Assembly (NCBI GenBank): GCA_937871985.1
Contig: CALMPB010000156.1
Coordinates: 1-64,000 of the forward strand
Direction of reading: 5' to 3'
Length of the DNA stretch: 64,000 nucleotides
From: an uncultured Burkholderiaceae bacterium
GTDB lineage: Bacteria > Pseudomonadota > Gammaproteobacteria > Burkholderiales > Burkholderiaceae
The notes under the pieces were generated by a model that was given only the letters and a program-made list of their open reading frames with translations, was not told the origin of the DNA and did no database searches. How positions within the stretch are numbered: the first letter of the stretch is position 1; every line of letters starts with the position of its first letter. A program made the translations under genes and the position numbers. Positions 15,420-24,737 of the stretch are shown here, in pieces.

Positions 15420-18008
15420 CTATGCCGCTTGCGGCGTGGTTTCGTCGACGCGCTTGGCGATGTGCTCGAGGGCGGCTTCGACCTGGTCGATGAGGATCAG
15501 GCATAAGTCGCCGTCGGCCAGCTTTTCCAGAGCGGTGTCGATAGCCAGGAATTCGCCGCGGATTTCCTGTATGTGCTTGGCCCGGCTCGCATTGGCCAAG
15601 CCTTGCTGCAGCAGGGCCAGCACTTCGCCGTCCTCCCGGCCGCGCTGGCACTGGTCTTCGTACAGGATGACGTCGTCGAAGGCTTCGCCCAGAATCTCGG
15701 TCTGGCGGCGGATGTCGATATCGCGGCGGTCGCCCGCCCCGCTTATCACCACGCTGCGCCGCCTCGCCGGCAGGCTCTCCACCGCATCCACCAAAGCCTG
15801 GATAGCATCGGGGTTATGGCCGTAGTCGGCGATCAGCGTCGCGCCCTTGTACGAGAACATATTGAAGCGTCCGGGCGCCGTGCTGGCGTCGCTGACGAAG
15901 GACGACAAGCTGGCCCTCATGGCGGCGCCATCCAGGCCCAGCGCCCAGGCCGCCGCGGCGGCAGCCATGGCATTTTCCACCTGGAAGCCCAAGGTGCCCG
16001 CGCGAGTCAGGGGAATATCCTTGAGCGGCAAGCGCAAGGCGCTGCCGCCTTCGGCCAGGACGATATCGCCGCCCTCCACGAAGACGGCGCGCCCACCCTG
16101 GGCGCGATGCGTGGCCAGCACCGGATGATTGCCGTCGGCCACGAAGAAGGTCACGGAGCCGGGACAGTTTTCGGCCATGGCCGCCACATAGGGATCGGCC
16201 GCATTCAGCACGGCCATGCCGTCCGGCGCCACGTTTTCGACGATGACCCGCTTGACGATGGCCAGATCTTCCACCGTGCTGATGTAGTTGAGGCCCAGAT
16301 GGTCGCCCATGCCGACGTTGGTGACGACCGCCACATTGCAGCGGTCGAATCCCAGGCCTTCGCGCAGGATGCCGCCGCGTGCGGTTTCGAGCACCGCCGC
16401 GTCCACATCGGGATGCATCAGCACATTGCGCGCGCTGCGCGGGCCGCTGCAGTCGCCGGTATCGATGCACCGGCCGTTTACGTAGACGCCGTCGGAGTTG
16501 GTCATGCCGACACGCAGGCCGGTATCGGCCAGCAAATGCGCAATGAGCCGGGTGGTGGTGGTTTTGCCGTTGGTGCCGGCAATCGCCACCACGGGAATCC
16601 GGCCGTTTTCCCCCTCGGGGAACATATTGGCGATGATGGCTTCGCCCACCGCGCGGCCCTTGCCGAACGAAGGGCTCAGATGCATGCGCAGCCCCGGCGC
16701 CGCATTGACTTCCACAATACAGCCCTTGCCGGGAGACAGCGGCTCGTAGACGCTTTCGCTGACCAGATCGATGCCGCAGATATCCAGGCCCACCATTTGA
16801 GCCGCCGCCACTGCCACCGCCGCCAGGTCGGGATGGACGTGATCGGTGATATCGGTGGCGGTGCCGCCGGTGCTCAGGTTGGCATTGTTGCGCAGCGCCA
16901 CCAGCACGCCGTTCTGGGGCACGGAATTCTCATCGTAGCCCTGCTTGGCCATGGTGGCCACGGCAATGTCGTCGTGTATGCGGATTTTGGTGAGCGACGT
17001 GCCATGCCCTTCGCCGCGCGCGGGATCGGCATTGATGGCCTGCACCAGTTGCGCAATGGTATGTTTGCCGTCGCCGATCACCTGCGGAGGGTCGCGCCGC
17101 GCCGCCGCAATCAGTTTGTCGCCCACCACCAGCAAACGGAAATCGTGGCCGGGGAAATAGCGCTCGACGATGACTTCGGAGCAAATGTCCGACGCCGCCT
17201 CGAACGCCGCAAAAACCTGGTCGCGCCCCTGGAGGTTTACCGCCACACCCTTGCCCTGGTTGCCGTCGCGCGGCTTGACCACCACCGGCCCGCCGATTTC
17301 CTGCGCCACTTCCCAGGCTTCTTCGGGCGTGGTCACGCTGCGGCCGTCCGGCACGGGCACGCCCGCTGCGCTCAGCAGCGCCTTGGTCAAGTCCTTGTCC
17401 TGCGCAATGGATTCGGCAATGGCGCTGGTGCAGTCGGTTTCAGCCGCCTGTATGCGACGCTGCCGGCTGCCCCAGCCAAACTGCACCAGGCTGCCCTGCG
17501 TCAGGCGGTGATAGGGAATCGAGCGCACGACCGCCGCCAGCACAATGGCGCCGGTGCTGGGCCCAAGACGCACGTCTTCATTGAGCTCACGCAGGCGCGC
17601 CAGCGCATCGGCCAGATCGAACGGCGTGTCGTCCATGGCCGCCCGGCAAAGATCCTGGGCCAGGTCGAAAGCCATCCGGCCGACGTCTTCTTCACTGTAT
17701 TCCACGATGACCTGGAATACCCCGAGCTCGATCGTGGCGGATGTGCGGTAGAACGACACGGCGCAACCGGCCTGGGACTGCAGGCTCAGCGCGGCGCAGG
17801 CCAGGGCATGCGCCATCGAGTAGCTTTGCCCGTTGTTCAAGGGGCGCAGCAGATCCAACTCGGGAAAGCGGGCGCGCAAGCGTGTTTCGAATCCGGGCAT
17901 TGCATCGATGGCGCATTCGACATCGGTGCACGACACGATGGCTTCGATCGAAGTCTGGCGACTCCACAGATTGGGGCCGCGCAAAGCTCTTACACGTGAG
18001 ACTTCCAT
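15420..18008 (-). CDS. cphA: Cyanophycin synthetase CphA
   Basis: A cytosolic 862-residue enzyme that builds the storage polymer multi-L-arginyl-poly-L-aspartate by ATP-dependent addition of Asp and Arg. An N-terminal domain (MEVSRVRALRGPNLWSRQTS) is followed by an ATP-grasp domain at ~220-475 (GGPVVVKPRDGNQGKGVAVN), then a Mur-ligase-like part with P-loop GTNGKTTTTR near 476 and the C-terminal Mur domain from ~712 (GRFNMFSYKGATLIADYGHN). All three modules of a full CphA are present. The start at 18008 matches the family N-terminus and has AAGGA about 10 bases upstream. It lies 91 bases after the shorter paralogue, probably one operon. Confidence 0.93.
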   Translation of the reverse strand: MEVSRVRALRGPNLWSRQTSIEAIVSCTDVECAIDAMPGFETRLRARFPELDLLRPLNNGQSYSMAHALACAALSLQSQAGCAVSFYRTSATIELGVFQVIVEYSEEDVGRMAFDLAQDLCRAAMDDTPFDLADALARLRELNEDVRLGPSTGAIVLAAVVRSIPYHRLTQGSLVQFGWGSRQRRIQAAETDCTSAIAESIAQDKDLTKALLSAAGVPVPDGRSVTTPEEAWEVAQEIGGPVVVKPRDGNQGKGVAVNLQGRDQVFAAFEAASDICSEVIVERYFPGHDFRLLVVGDKLIAAARRDPPQVIGDGKHTIAQLVQAINADPARGEGHGTSLTKIRIHDDIAVATMAKQGYDENSVPQNGVLVALRNNANLSTGGTATDITDHVHPDLAAVAVAAAQMVGLDICGIDLVSESVYEPLSPGKGCIVEVNAAPGLRMHLSPSFGKGRAVGEAIIANMFPEGENGRIPVVAIAGTNGKTTTTRLIAHLLADTGLRVGMTNSDGVYVNGRCIDTGDCSGPRSARNVLMHPDVDAAVLETARGGILREGLGFDRCNVAVVTNVGMGDHLGLNYISTVEDLAIVKRVIVENVAPDGMAVLNAADPYVAAMAENCPGSVTFFVADGNHPVLATHRAQGGRAVFVEGGDIVLAEGGSALRLPLKDIPLTRAGTLGFQVENAMAAAAAAWALGLDGAAMRASLSSFVSDASTAPGRFNMFSYKGATLIADYGHNPDAIQALVDAVESLPARRRSVVISGAGDRRDIDIRRQTEILGEAFDDVILYEDQCQRGREDGEVLALLQQGLANASRAKHIQEIRGEFLAIDTALEKLADGDLCLILIDQVEAALEHIAKRVDETTPQAA

Positions 18009-18099
18009 GAACTGCGTTTCCTTATTGGCTTCGTCGCAGGAACGACGCCGTCTACATTGCATTGTCAAGTGTCAACAGGCCCTGAATACCGGCCCAAAC

Positions 18100-20316
18100 T
18101 CATACCGCCACTTCCAGCGCCGGCGCCGTGCTGTCCGGCCGCACCTGCACCGCGGCGGCGTCCAGGCCGAAGGTTTCCACGCCGGTACGCATCAGGGCGG
18201 GGTCGATCTCCAGGGCCCAGCCGGCGGCAACCGCCGCCAGCACATTCTGCACCTGTTGAACCTGCGTACCGCCCTGCGTCAGCGGCACGGCCGCCAGATC
18301 GGTAAGACGGCTTTCCTTGGCGCCATGCGCCAGGACGATCGCGCCGTCGCGCACGAACACCCCGCGTTTGCCGCCGGCCAGATGTTCGGCCATCACGGCC
18401 CCATTGCCATCCATGCCGAAAAACACCACGTCGCCGTCGCACAGGCCCGCCATGGCCGCCACGGGCTCATCGTCGGCGTTCAACACCGCCACGCCGCCGG
18501 GCAACACCACATCGACCTGGGTCCGGAACACGTTGGCAATGCGATCCACGTCGTCGACGTAGAAATCGGGCAGCGTGTCGGCCGGATCGAGATTCGTGAC
18601 GATCCCCACCTGGCAACGGTCATAGGCCAGGCCTTCGGTAAGGATGGCGCGGCTGCTGTTTTCAATGACGCCGGCCTGGACGGCACGGTTCAGCAATACC
18701 CGCTGGCCCTGCTCCCAGTTGGCGCAATCCTTGCTTTCGACATGGCGATGGCCGAAGAACAAGCCGCTGCTGCATGCCAGGCCGATGGAAAAGCCATCGA
18801 TCTGCAACAGCCGGGCCACGATGCGCGCCACCGTGGTCTTGCCATGGCTGCCGGTTACGCCCACGACGGGAATGCGTCCGGCCTGTCCCGGCGGGAACAG
18901 GTGATCGACGATGGCTTCGCCCACAGGCCGGGGCTGGCCCTGCGCGGGCTTGATGTGCATGAGCAGGCCGGGGCCCGCGTTGACCTCGACAATGGCGCCC
19001 CCCTGCTCTTCGAGAGGGCGGGAAATGTCGCTGGCCACCAGGTCGACGCCGGCGATGTCCAGGCCGACGACGCGCGCCGCCAGGGTGACCGCCGAGGCCA
19101 CCGAGGGGTGAACCAGGTCGGTCACGTCCAGCGAAACATTGCCGCTGCGCTGGATGATCACCGTCTTGCCAGCTTCAGGAACGGACTCGGCGCTATACCC
19201 CTGGCGGCTGACTTCCAGCCGGGCGGCGGAGTCCAGCCGGATGAAGTTGAGCGGGTGGTCTTCGCCGCGCCCCCGGCGCGGGTCGGAATTGATCTGGCTT
19301 TCGATGAGGTCTTCGATGGTGCTGACGCCGTCGCCGACCACCGAGGCCACCTCGCCGCGCGCGGCGGCCACCATGCGGTCGCCCACCACCAGCAGACGAT
19401 GCTCGTCGCCCTGGATGAAGCGCTCGACCACCACGCCGCTGCCTTCGTCCACCGCCACGGCAAAGGCGGTTTCGATTTCCTCGCGCGAGGTCAGATTGGT
19501 GAATACGCCGCGGCCATGATTGCCGTCCATGGGCTTGACGACCACGGGCAGGCCAATGGATTCGGCCGCATCCCAGGCCTCTTCCGCCGTTTCCACCAGT
19601 TGCCCCTCGGGCACGGGCACGCCGCAAGCCTGCAGCAAAGTCTTGGTCAGATCCTTGTCACGCGACACGCCTTCGGCAATGGCGCTGGTCTGGTCGGTTT
19701 CCGCCGTCCAGATGCGGCGCTGGGCCGCCCCGTAGCCCAATTGGACCAGGTTGTTGACGTTGCTGAGGCGGATGGCGGGAATATCGCGGTCGTCGGCGGC
19801 GTTGACGATGCAGTCGGTGCTGGGGCCAAGGCGCAGCGACTCGGTAAGGTCGCGCAGTTCGTCAACCGCAGCCTGCACGTCGTAGGGCTGGTCTTCGATG
19901 GCGGCCATGACCAGATCGCGGGCGGCATACAGCGCCGCGCGGGTCACGGGCTCGTACCAGGCGCGCACGATTACCTTGTAAACTCCACGGACGGGGGTTT
20001 CCCGGGCTCGTCCCAGGCCGCCCGGCAGGCCGGCCAGGCTTTGCAGCTCCAGCGTGACGTGTTCCAGAATGTGGGCGGGCCAGGTTCCGTCGCGCAACCG
20101 TTGTAAAAAACCACCACGTTCGCCAATGCTGCAACGATGCTCCACCAGGGTTGGCAGCCAGGCGGAAAGCCGCTCGTTGAACCCCGGAATGGTGTTCGAC
20201 GGAAAATCCTCCAGATCCCCAATATCGACCCAAGCCTCGATAATTGGCCGATATGCCCAGATGCTGGGCCCGCGCAGGGACAGCATCTTGATAAATTCAA
20301 TGTGTTTTTTGTTCAT
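18100..20316 (-). CDS. cphA2: Second, C-terminally short cyanophycin synthetase (CphA2-like)
   Basis: A 738-residue paralogue of CphA. It has the N-terminal domain (LSLRGPSIWAYRPIIEAWVD), ATP-grasp (GLPVVVKPMDGNHGRGVFTN) and Mur central domain with intact P-loop GSHGKTTVAR near 488. It ends shortly after QNVLAAVAAGWALEIDPALM and lacks the C-terminal Mur domain found in the neighbouring CphA. This is the CphA2/CphA' architecture; cyanobacterial CphA2 polymerises beta-Asp-Arg dipeptides, so a recycling role is possible here (family knowledge plus inference). Start: MNKKHIEFIKMLSLRG at 20316 is preferred because related proteins begin this way, though the ribosome-binding site is weak; the Met ten codons later is the alternative. 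Confidence 0.88.
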   Translation of the reverse strand: MNKKHIEFIKMLSLRGPSIWAYRPIIEAWVDIGDLEDFPSNTIPGFNERLSAWLPTLVEHRCSIGERGGFLQRLRDGTWPAHILEHVTLELQSLAGLPGGLGRARETPVRGVYKVIVRAWYEPVTRAALYAARDLVMAAIEDQPYDVQAAVDELRDLTESLRLGPSTDCIVNAADDRDIPAIRLSNVNNLVQLGYGAAQRRIWTAETDQTSAIAEGVSRDKDLTKTLLQACGVPVPEGQLVETAEEAWDAAESIGLPVVVKPMDGNHGRGVFTNLTSREEIETAFAVAVDEGSGVVVERFIQGDEHRLLVVGDRMVAAARGEVASVVGDGVSTIEDLIESQINSDPRRGRGEDHPLNFIRLDSAARLEVSRQGYSAESVPEAGKTVIIQRSGNVSLDVTDLVHPSVASAVTLAARVVGLDIAGVDLVASDISRPLEEQGGAIVEVNAGPGLLMHIKPAQGQPRPVGEAIVDHLFPPGQAGRIPVVGVTGSHGKTTVARIVARLLQIDGFSIGLACSSGLFFGHRHVESKDCANWEQGQRVLLNRAVQAGVIENSSRAILTEGLAYDRCQVGIVTNLDPADTLPDFYVDDVDRIANVFRTQVDVVLPGGVAVLNADDEPVAAMAGLCDGDVVFFGMDGNGAVMAEHLAGGKRGVFVRDGAIVLAHGAKESRLTDLAAVPLTQGGTQVQQVQNVLAAVAAGWALEIDPALMRTGVETFGLDAAAVQVRPDSTAPALEVAV

Positions 20317-20567
20317 CTTGAGATGAAGAAGTCTGGGAAAAAGAGGTAGGCAACACAGTTCGGACGAACGATGCCGTTTATTGCCGGGAGCGGAAAAATG
20401 ACAGATGCATTTGCCAGGCGCAACCAAAGAGAAGAGAATTGCGGGGCTACCCACAAAGAGAAGCAAATTAAACTCCTAGCCAGTCCGCAAAGCAAGCAAA
20501 TTTCGCGTGTTTATCCATCCTTACAAGCACCTTACATATTCTGTGCCGAAAACACCGCATTTACTCC
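20317..20567. other. Divergent promoter region of the cyanophycin locus
   Basis: A 251-base gap between the two synthetases (minus) and the ABC/DUF1854 pair (plus). It is less GC-rich than its surroundings, especially 20440-20567. No obvious -35/-10 pair or inverted repeat stands out. Since all four genes belong to one known association, this segment probably carries both promoters. Confidence 0.45.
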
Positions 20568-22814
20568 ATGAATACCGAAGCAAATAAGGTAGGTGCGCCC
20601 CTGGCCGACGTTTCCCATTTCTGGCTTCCGGAGCTGGAAAAACACCTGCAGGAACACGAAACCGTTCTGGCGAGCCTGGAGCTGGATCTCAATGCCGATT
20701 TGCAGTTTTCCAAAGGCTTGCTGGTCGTCACCGACCGCCGGCTGCTGGCCAGGGAATCCGCCCAGGGCGATTGGCATGAATGGGCCTACCGCCCGGGATT
20801 GGCCCTTATCCAGCACGACCATGCCGGCGTGGGCTCCCTCGAGCTGCTGGACACGCAGGCGCAACTTGCCAAATGGCGGTATACGCTGGGCTGCAATCCC
20901 GCCGCGCTGCGGCTCATGGCCCAGTTCGAACGCCAATGCGCCGTGGCGCAGGGCCAGGCCGTCCGCCCCGAAATCGACTACGACGAAAGCCTGGACGAAG
21001 ACGGCGATCCGCCCACTCCGCCCTCCACCTGGGCCTTGCTGCGCCTGTGGCGATTCGCCCAGCCTTACCGTACGCAATTGCTGGCCGGCTTCCTGCTGAC
21101 GCTGATCTCGACCGCCGCCGCGCTGGTCGCGCCCTACCTGACCATGCCGCTCATGGACGACGTGCTGATTCCCTTCCAGAACGGCACGCCCATAGACTGG
21201 AGCCTGGTGCGCCTGTACCTGGGCGGGCTGCTGGGTTCGTCGATACTGGCCTGGGTGCTGGGCTGGGGCCGCACCTACATCCTGGCGCGCGTCAGCGAGC
21301 GCATCGGCGCCGACCTGCGCACGGCCACGTACCAGCACCTGCAAACCTTGTCGCTGCAATACTTCGGCGGCAAGCGCACCGGCGACCTGATCTCGCGCAT
21401 CGGCTCGGAGTCCGACCGCATCTGTATCTTTCTTTCGCTGCACCTGCTGGATTTCGCCACCGACGTGCTCATGATCCTCATGACGGCCGTCATCCTGGTC
21501 TCCATCAATCCCTGGCTGGCGGTGGTCACGCTGATCCCCCTGCCCTTCATTGCCTGGCTCATCCATTTGGTGCGCGACCGCCTGCGCCACGGCTTCGAGC
21601 GCGCCGACCGCATCTGGTCGGAGCTGACCAATGTGCTGGCCGACACCATTCCCGGCATCCGCGTGGTCAAGGCCTTTGCCCAGGAACGCCGCGAGGTCGG
21701 GCGCTTTCGCGAAGCCAACAACCGCAACCTGGCCGTCAACGACCGGGTCAACGCGGTATGGTCGCTGTTCTCGCCCACCGTCACTTTCCTGACCGAAGTC
21801 GGCCTGCTGGTGGTCTGGGGATTCGGCATCTGGCTGGTATCGCGCGACCAGATCACGGTGGGCGTGCTGACCGCCTTCCTCACCTACATCAGCCGCTTCT
21901 ACATCCGGCTGGACTCCATGAGCCGCATCGTGTCGTTCACGCAGAAGGCCGCGGCGGGCGCCAAGCGCATCTTCGACATCCTGGATCACGTGTCCAGCGT
22001 GCCCGAGCCCGTGCATCCCGTGCACCTGGACGAAGTCAAAGGCCGCATCGAACTGCGCAATATCGGCTTTCGCTACGGCAATCGCGCCGTCATCCGCGGC
22101 ATCGACCTGAACATCGCGCCGGGCGAGATGATAGGCCTGGTGGGCCATAGCGGATCGGGCAAAAGCACCCTGGTCAACCTCATCTGCCGCTTCTACGACG
22201 TCACCGAAGGCTCCATCCGCATCGACGGGCTGGACATCCGCGCGCTGCCGGTCTCGGAGTACCGCAAGCACATCGGCCTGGTCCTGCAGGAGCCCTTTCT
22301 GTTCTTCGGCACCATCGCCGAGAACATCGCCTACGGCAAGCCCAACGCCACCTACAAGGAAATCATCGCGGCGGCCCGCGCGGCCAACGCCCACGAATTC
22401 ATCCTGCGCCTGCCCCACGGCTACGACTCGCTGGTCGGCGAGCGCGGCCAGGCGCTGTCGGGCGGCGAGCGCCAGCGCATCTCCATCGCCCGCGCCCTGC
22501 TGATCAATCCGCGCATCCTCATCCTGGACGAAGCCACCTCGTCGGTGGACACCACTACCGAGCAGGAAATCCAGAAAGCCCTGGACAACCTGACGCGCGG
22601 CCGCACCACGATTTCCATCGCCCACCGTCTCAGCACCCTGCACCAGGCCGACCGCCTGGTGGTGCTGGATCGGGGCAAAATCGTGGAAGTCGGCAAGCAC
22701 GACGAACTGCTGGCCAGGAACGGCGCCTATTCCCGCCTGTACCAGGCCCAGGCCCGGGGCGAAGACCCCCTCGGCAACTGGGACGACGACGAAGCCGAGG
22801 AAGCCAGCCTATGA
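20568..22814 (+). CDS. Cyanophycin-associated ABC exporter-type protein with PH-like N-terminus
   Basis: A 748-residue half-transporter. Residues ~1-150 are soluble and include FSKGLLVVTDRRLLARES, a stretch reminiscent of bacterial PH-like domains. Residues ~165-460 form the six-helix exporter permease. The ATPase follows with Walker A GHSGSGKST near 525, signature LSGGERQR near 630, Walker B ILILDEATSSVD and the H-loop in SIAHRLST, all intact. It should dimerise in the inner membrane. Proteins of this layout are known to sit beside cphA genes with a DUF1854 partner, but what they move is unknown. It ends with an acidic tail (NWDDDEAEEAS). The DUF1854 gene starts 18 bases later. Confidence 0.87.
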   Translation: MNTEANKVGAPLADVSHFWLPELEKHLQEHETVLASLELDLNADLQFSKGLLVVTDRRLLARESAQGDWHEWAYRPGLALIQHDHAGVGSLELLDTQAQLAKWRYTLGCNPAALRLMAQFERQCAVAQGQAVRPEIDYDESLDEDGDPPTPPSTWALLRLWRFAQPYRTQLLAGFLLTLISTAAALVAPYLTMPLMDDVLIPFQNGTPIDWSLVRLYLGGLLGSSILAWVLGWGRTYILARVSERIGADLRTATYQHLQTLSLQYFGGKRTGDLISRIGSESDRICIFLSLHLLDFATDVLMILMTAVILVSINPWLAVVTLIPLPFIAWLIHLVRDRLRHGFERADRIWSELTNVLADTIPGIRVVKAFAQERREVGRFREANNRNLAVNDRVNAVWSLFSPTVTFLTEVGLLVVWGFGIWLVSRDQITVGVLTAFLTYISRFYIRLDSMSRIVSFTQKAAAGAKRIFDILDHVSSVPEPVHPVHLDEVKGRIELRNIGFRYGNRAVIRGIDLNIAPGEMIGLVGHSGSGKSTLVNLICRFYDVTEGSIRIDGLDIRALPVSEYRKHIGLVLQEPFLFFGTIAENIAYGKPNATYKEIIAAARAANAHEFILRLPHGYDSLVGERGQALSGGERQRISIARALLINPRILILDEATSSVDTTTEQEIQKALDNLTRGRTTISIAHRLSTLHQADRLVVLDRGKIVEVGKHDELLARNGAYSRLYQAQARGEDPLGNWDDDEAEEASL

Positions 22815-22832
22815 ACCGGACACAGCCCAGCC

Positions 22833-23300
22833 ATGACGCAACCTGACCTGCACCTGCGGCGCGACGCCTTCGGCTGCCTGCTGCTTCGCACCCCCGAGGG
22901 CCGCGAAGTGCCGGTGACCCCGGTGCGCAGCTTTCCCATTTCCGACCCTGGCGCCGGCCTGGCCCTGGTGGGCACCGACGGCTCCGAGCTGGTATGGATA
23001 GAAGGCCCCGACGAGCTCGCGCCCGACACCTTGAAGCTGATACGGGAAGAACTGGCCAGCCGCGAGTTCACGCCCGAGATCCAGCGCATCGTCAGCGTTT
23101 CGAGCTTTGCCACGCCCAGCCGCTGGCAGGTGGAAACCGACCGGGGCCCTGCCGAACTGGTGCTCAAGGGCGAAGAAGACATTCGGCGGCTATCGGCCGC
23201 CACCCTGCTGATCGCCGACTACAGCGGCGTGCAGTTTCTTATCCGCCACGTGCCGGCGCTCGACAAAGCCAGCCGCCGGCTGCTGGATCATTTTTTGTAG
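22833..23300 (+). CDS. DUF1854 protein, partner of the cyanophycin-linked ABC protein
   Basis: A 155-residue soluble protein with no signal peptide or helix long enough to span a membrane. It matches the DUF1854 family recurring next to cyanophycin synthetase/ABC pairs (LRRDAFGCLLLRTPEGREVP, FPISDPGAGLALVGTDGSEL, WIEGPDELAPDTLKLIREEL). The second half (STVSSF-like region and AELVLKGEEDIRRL, LLIADYSGVQFLIRHV) is predicted alpha/beta. No catalytic motif is visible, so a regulatory or adaptor role for the ABC protein is the simplest idea (inference). Cotranscribed with it, judging by the 18-base gap. Confidence 0.85.
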   Translation: MTQPDLHLRRDAFGCLLLRTPEGREVPVTPVRSFPISDPGAGLALVGTDGSELVWIEGPDELAPDTLKLIREELASREFTPEIQRIVSVSSFATPSRWQVETDRGPAELVLKGEEDIRRLSAATLLIADYSGVQFLIRHVPALDKASRRLLDHFL

Positions 23301-23309
23301 AGACCAGCA

Positions 23310-23324
23310 GCCCGCGGCGCGGGC
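23310..23324. terminator. GC hairpin between convergent genes
   Basis: GCCCGC and GCGGGC arms around GGC lie 10 bases after the DUF1854 stop and before the end of the convergent receptor gene. There is no U-run, so termination would be weak or factor-dependent. Confidence 0.3.
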
Positions 23325-23366
23325 CGAACCGGCGCCAGTCGCGACTCTTGCGCCAAGGCGGCAGGC

Positions 23367-24545
23367 TTATTTGCCAGGATCTTTCATATTGGGAAACTGT
23401 GCAAACTCGACGTTCTCCAGTTGGCCGTTTACGCGCTCGACCTTGCGGATATACTCGGTCTGAACCACGTCCCGCGTTTCAGGGTCGATCGTGACGGGGC
23501 CGCGCGGACTATCGATCTGCATCCCTTTGATGACGGCCATTGCCTTGTCGCCATCGATGGCTCCATTCAACTTTCTGGCCACCTGATAGATGACATCCAT
23601 CCCATCGTAACCGCCCACGGTCATGAAATTGGCCCTGCCACTGTCGGGACTCACTTCGGCATAAGCCTTCAGGAATTTCTTGTTTTCGGGGGAATCGTGG
23701 GCAGTGGAATAATGGAATGCCGTAATAACGCCCAACGCCTCATCCCCCATGGAAGGCAGCACATGTTCATCGGTAAGGCCGCCCGGGCCGATAACTTTGA
23801 TTCCCTCAGCCGCCAATCCCCGCGACTGATAGCTCTTCATGAAGCTTATGCTTTGTTCGCCGGCCGGCACAAAAACAAAAACCGCATCGGGCTTCAAGTC
23901 ATGGATGCGCAACATGAACGGCGCGAAATCGGGATTATTCATAGGTACGCGTATCGACTCAATGATCTTGCCGCCGCCCTCTGTGTATACCTTCTTGAAA
24001 GCCGCTTCGGAATCAATGCCCGGCCCGTAGTCAGACACCAGAGACACCACTCTTTTCATTCCAGACTTGAGAGCCCAAAGACCGGTAGCGGCCGAGCCTT
24101 GCGCCGTCGTCATCGATACCCGCGCAATGTAGTCGGATTTCTTTACGATGGCCGACGTCGATGCGTTCATCACCAATAGCGGCGTTTTCGACTCTTGAAC
24201 GATCGACGCTGACGCCAGCGCCTCGGGCGTCAAGCCGTAGCCAACCAGAAAATCCACTTTCTGGCGCGTCACCAGCTCTTGCGACTGCCGCCGTGCTATT
24301 TCGGGGCCGGCGCCACCCGTGTCCCGCTGAATGATTTCGATTTTTTTTCCAGCGACCGTATCGCCGTTGAGCAGCATGTATGCCTTCATGCCCGCATACA
24401 TCTGTGTGCCATATGACGCGAAAGGCCCAGTGAACGATGCGACCAGGCCCACTTTGATCGTACCCTCGGCCTGCGCCATCGGCATGGCGGCCAAGCCGAA
24501 TGCCGCCGTCGCAATGACCCCGCCAATAACTCTGCGCAATTGCAT
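23367..24545 (-). CDS. Orphan ABC receptor, LivK/amide-binding family
   Basis: A periplasmic type I binding protein of 392 residues. The signal peptide spans MQLRRVIGGVIATAAFGLAA to MAQA, about residues 1-24. The mature part begins with the family motif KVGLVASFTGPFASYG. The Met at 24545 is preferred over one two codons upstream because GGAG lies 8 bases before it but only 2-3 before the other. No permease or ATPase gene adjoins it. It shares extended similarity with the receptor at 60126-61301 (both have GDTVAGKK, QELxTRxKVDxLxGxGxTPEALA, PDAVFVFVPxGxQ), so the two are paralogues. It is paired with a LysR gene and a flavin monooxygenase, hinting at an aromatic ligand. Confidence 0.87.
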   Translation of the reverse strand: MQLRRVIGGVIATAAFGLAAMPMAQAEGTIKVGLVASFTGPFASYGTQMYAGMKAYMLLNGDTVAGKKIEIIQRDTGGAGPEIARRQSQELVTRQKVDFLVGYGLTPEALASASIVQESKTPLLVMNASTSAIVKKSDYIARVSMTTAQGSAATGLWALKSGMKRVVSLVSDYGPGIDSEAAFKKVYTEGGGKIIESIRVPMNNPDFAPFMLRIHDLKPDAVFVFVPAGEQSISFMKSYQSRGLAAEGIKVIGPGGLTDEHVLPSMGDEALGVITAFHYSTAHDSPENKKFLKAYAEVSPDSGRANFMTVGGYDGMDVIYQVARKLNGAIDGDKAMAVIKGMQIDSPRGPVTIDPETRDVVQTEYIRKVERVNGQLENVEFAQFPNMKDPGK

Positions 24546-24614
24546 TTTCATGTCTCCGTTGATGTTATCGAGCAGCCCTATGCGGTCCATTCGCGCCGCA
24601 GGGTGGCCTCAACG

Positions 24615-24627
24615 GTTATTAGATAAC
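24615..24627. promoter_or_regulatory. Small inverted repeat upstream of the orphan receptor
   Basis: GTTAT and ATAAC flank TAG, about 75 bases before the receptor start, next to an AT-rich stretch (24630-24685) likely to hold its promoter. It may be a binding site for the adjacent LysR protein, but the site is short. Confidence 0.3.
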
Positions 24628-24687
24628 GCAGCAACACATAATAGAAATTTAAATATATTATCAACTGACAATATATGCTTATTAATT

Positions 24688-24710
24688 GCCGTCGATACTT
24701 CAGCGACGGC
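24688..24710 (-). terminator. Possible terminator of the LysR gene
   Basis: GCCGTCG and CGACGGC are perfect 7-bp arms with a 9-base loop, 28 bases beyond the LysR stop. On the minus strand it is followed by AATTAATAAG rather than a U-run, so it would be a weak intrinsic terminator. Confidence 0.35.
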
Positions 24711-24737
24711 GCGCCTGGGCCGTTCGCGTCATCAGAA

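Noticed and set aside
15573..20106. Very long plus-strand open frames (808 and 757 codons) opposite the two cyanophycin synthetases
   Set aside because: They are antisense to well-conserved genes; His/Arg/Gly/Ala-rich translations without domains are typical of high-GC codon bias on the opposite strand.
20532..22700. 722-codon minus-strand frame opposite the ABC exporter gene
   Set aside because: Antisense of a gene with intact Walker and signature motifs; the translation is Gln/Asp/Gly/His-rich and matches nothing.
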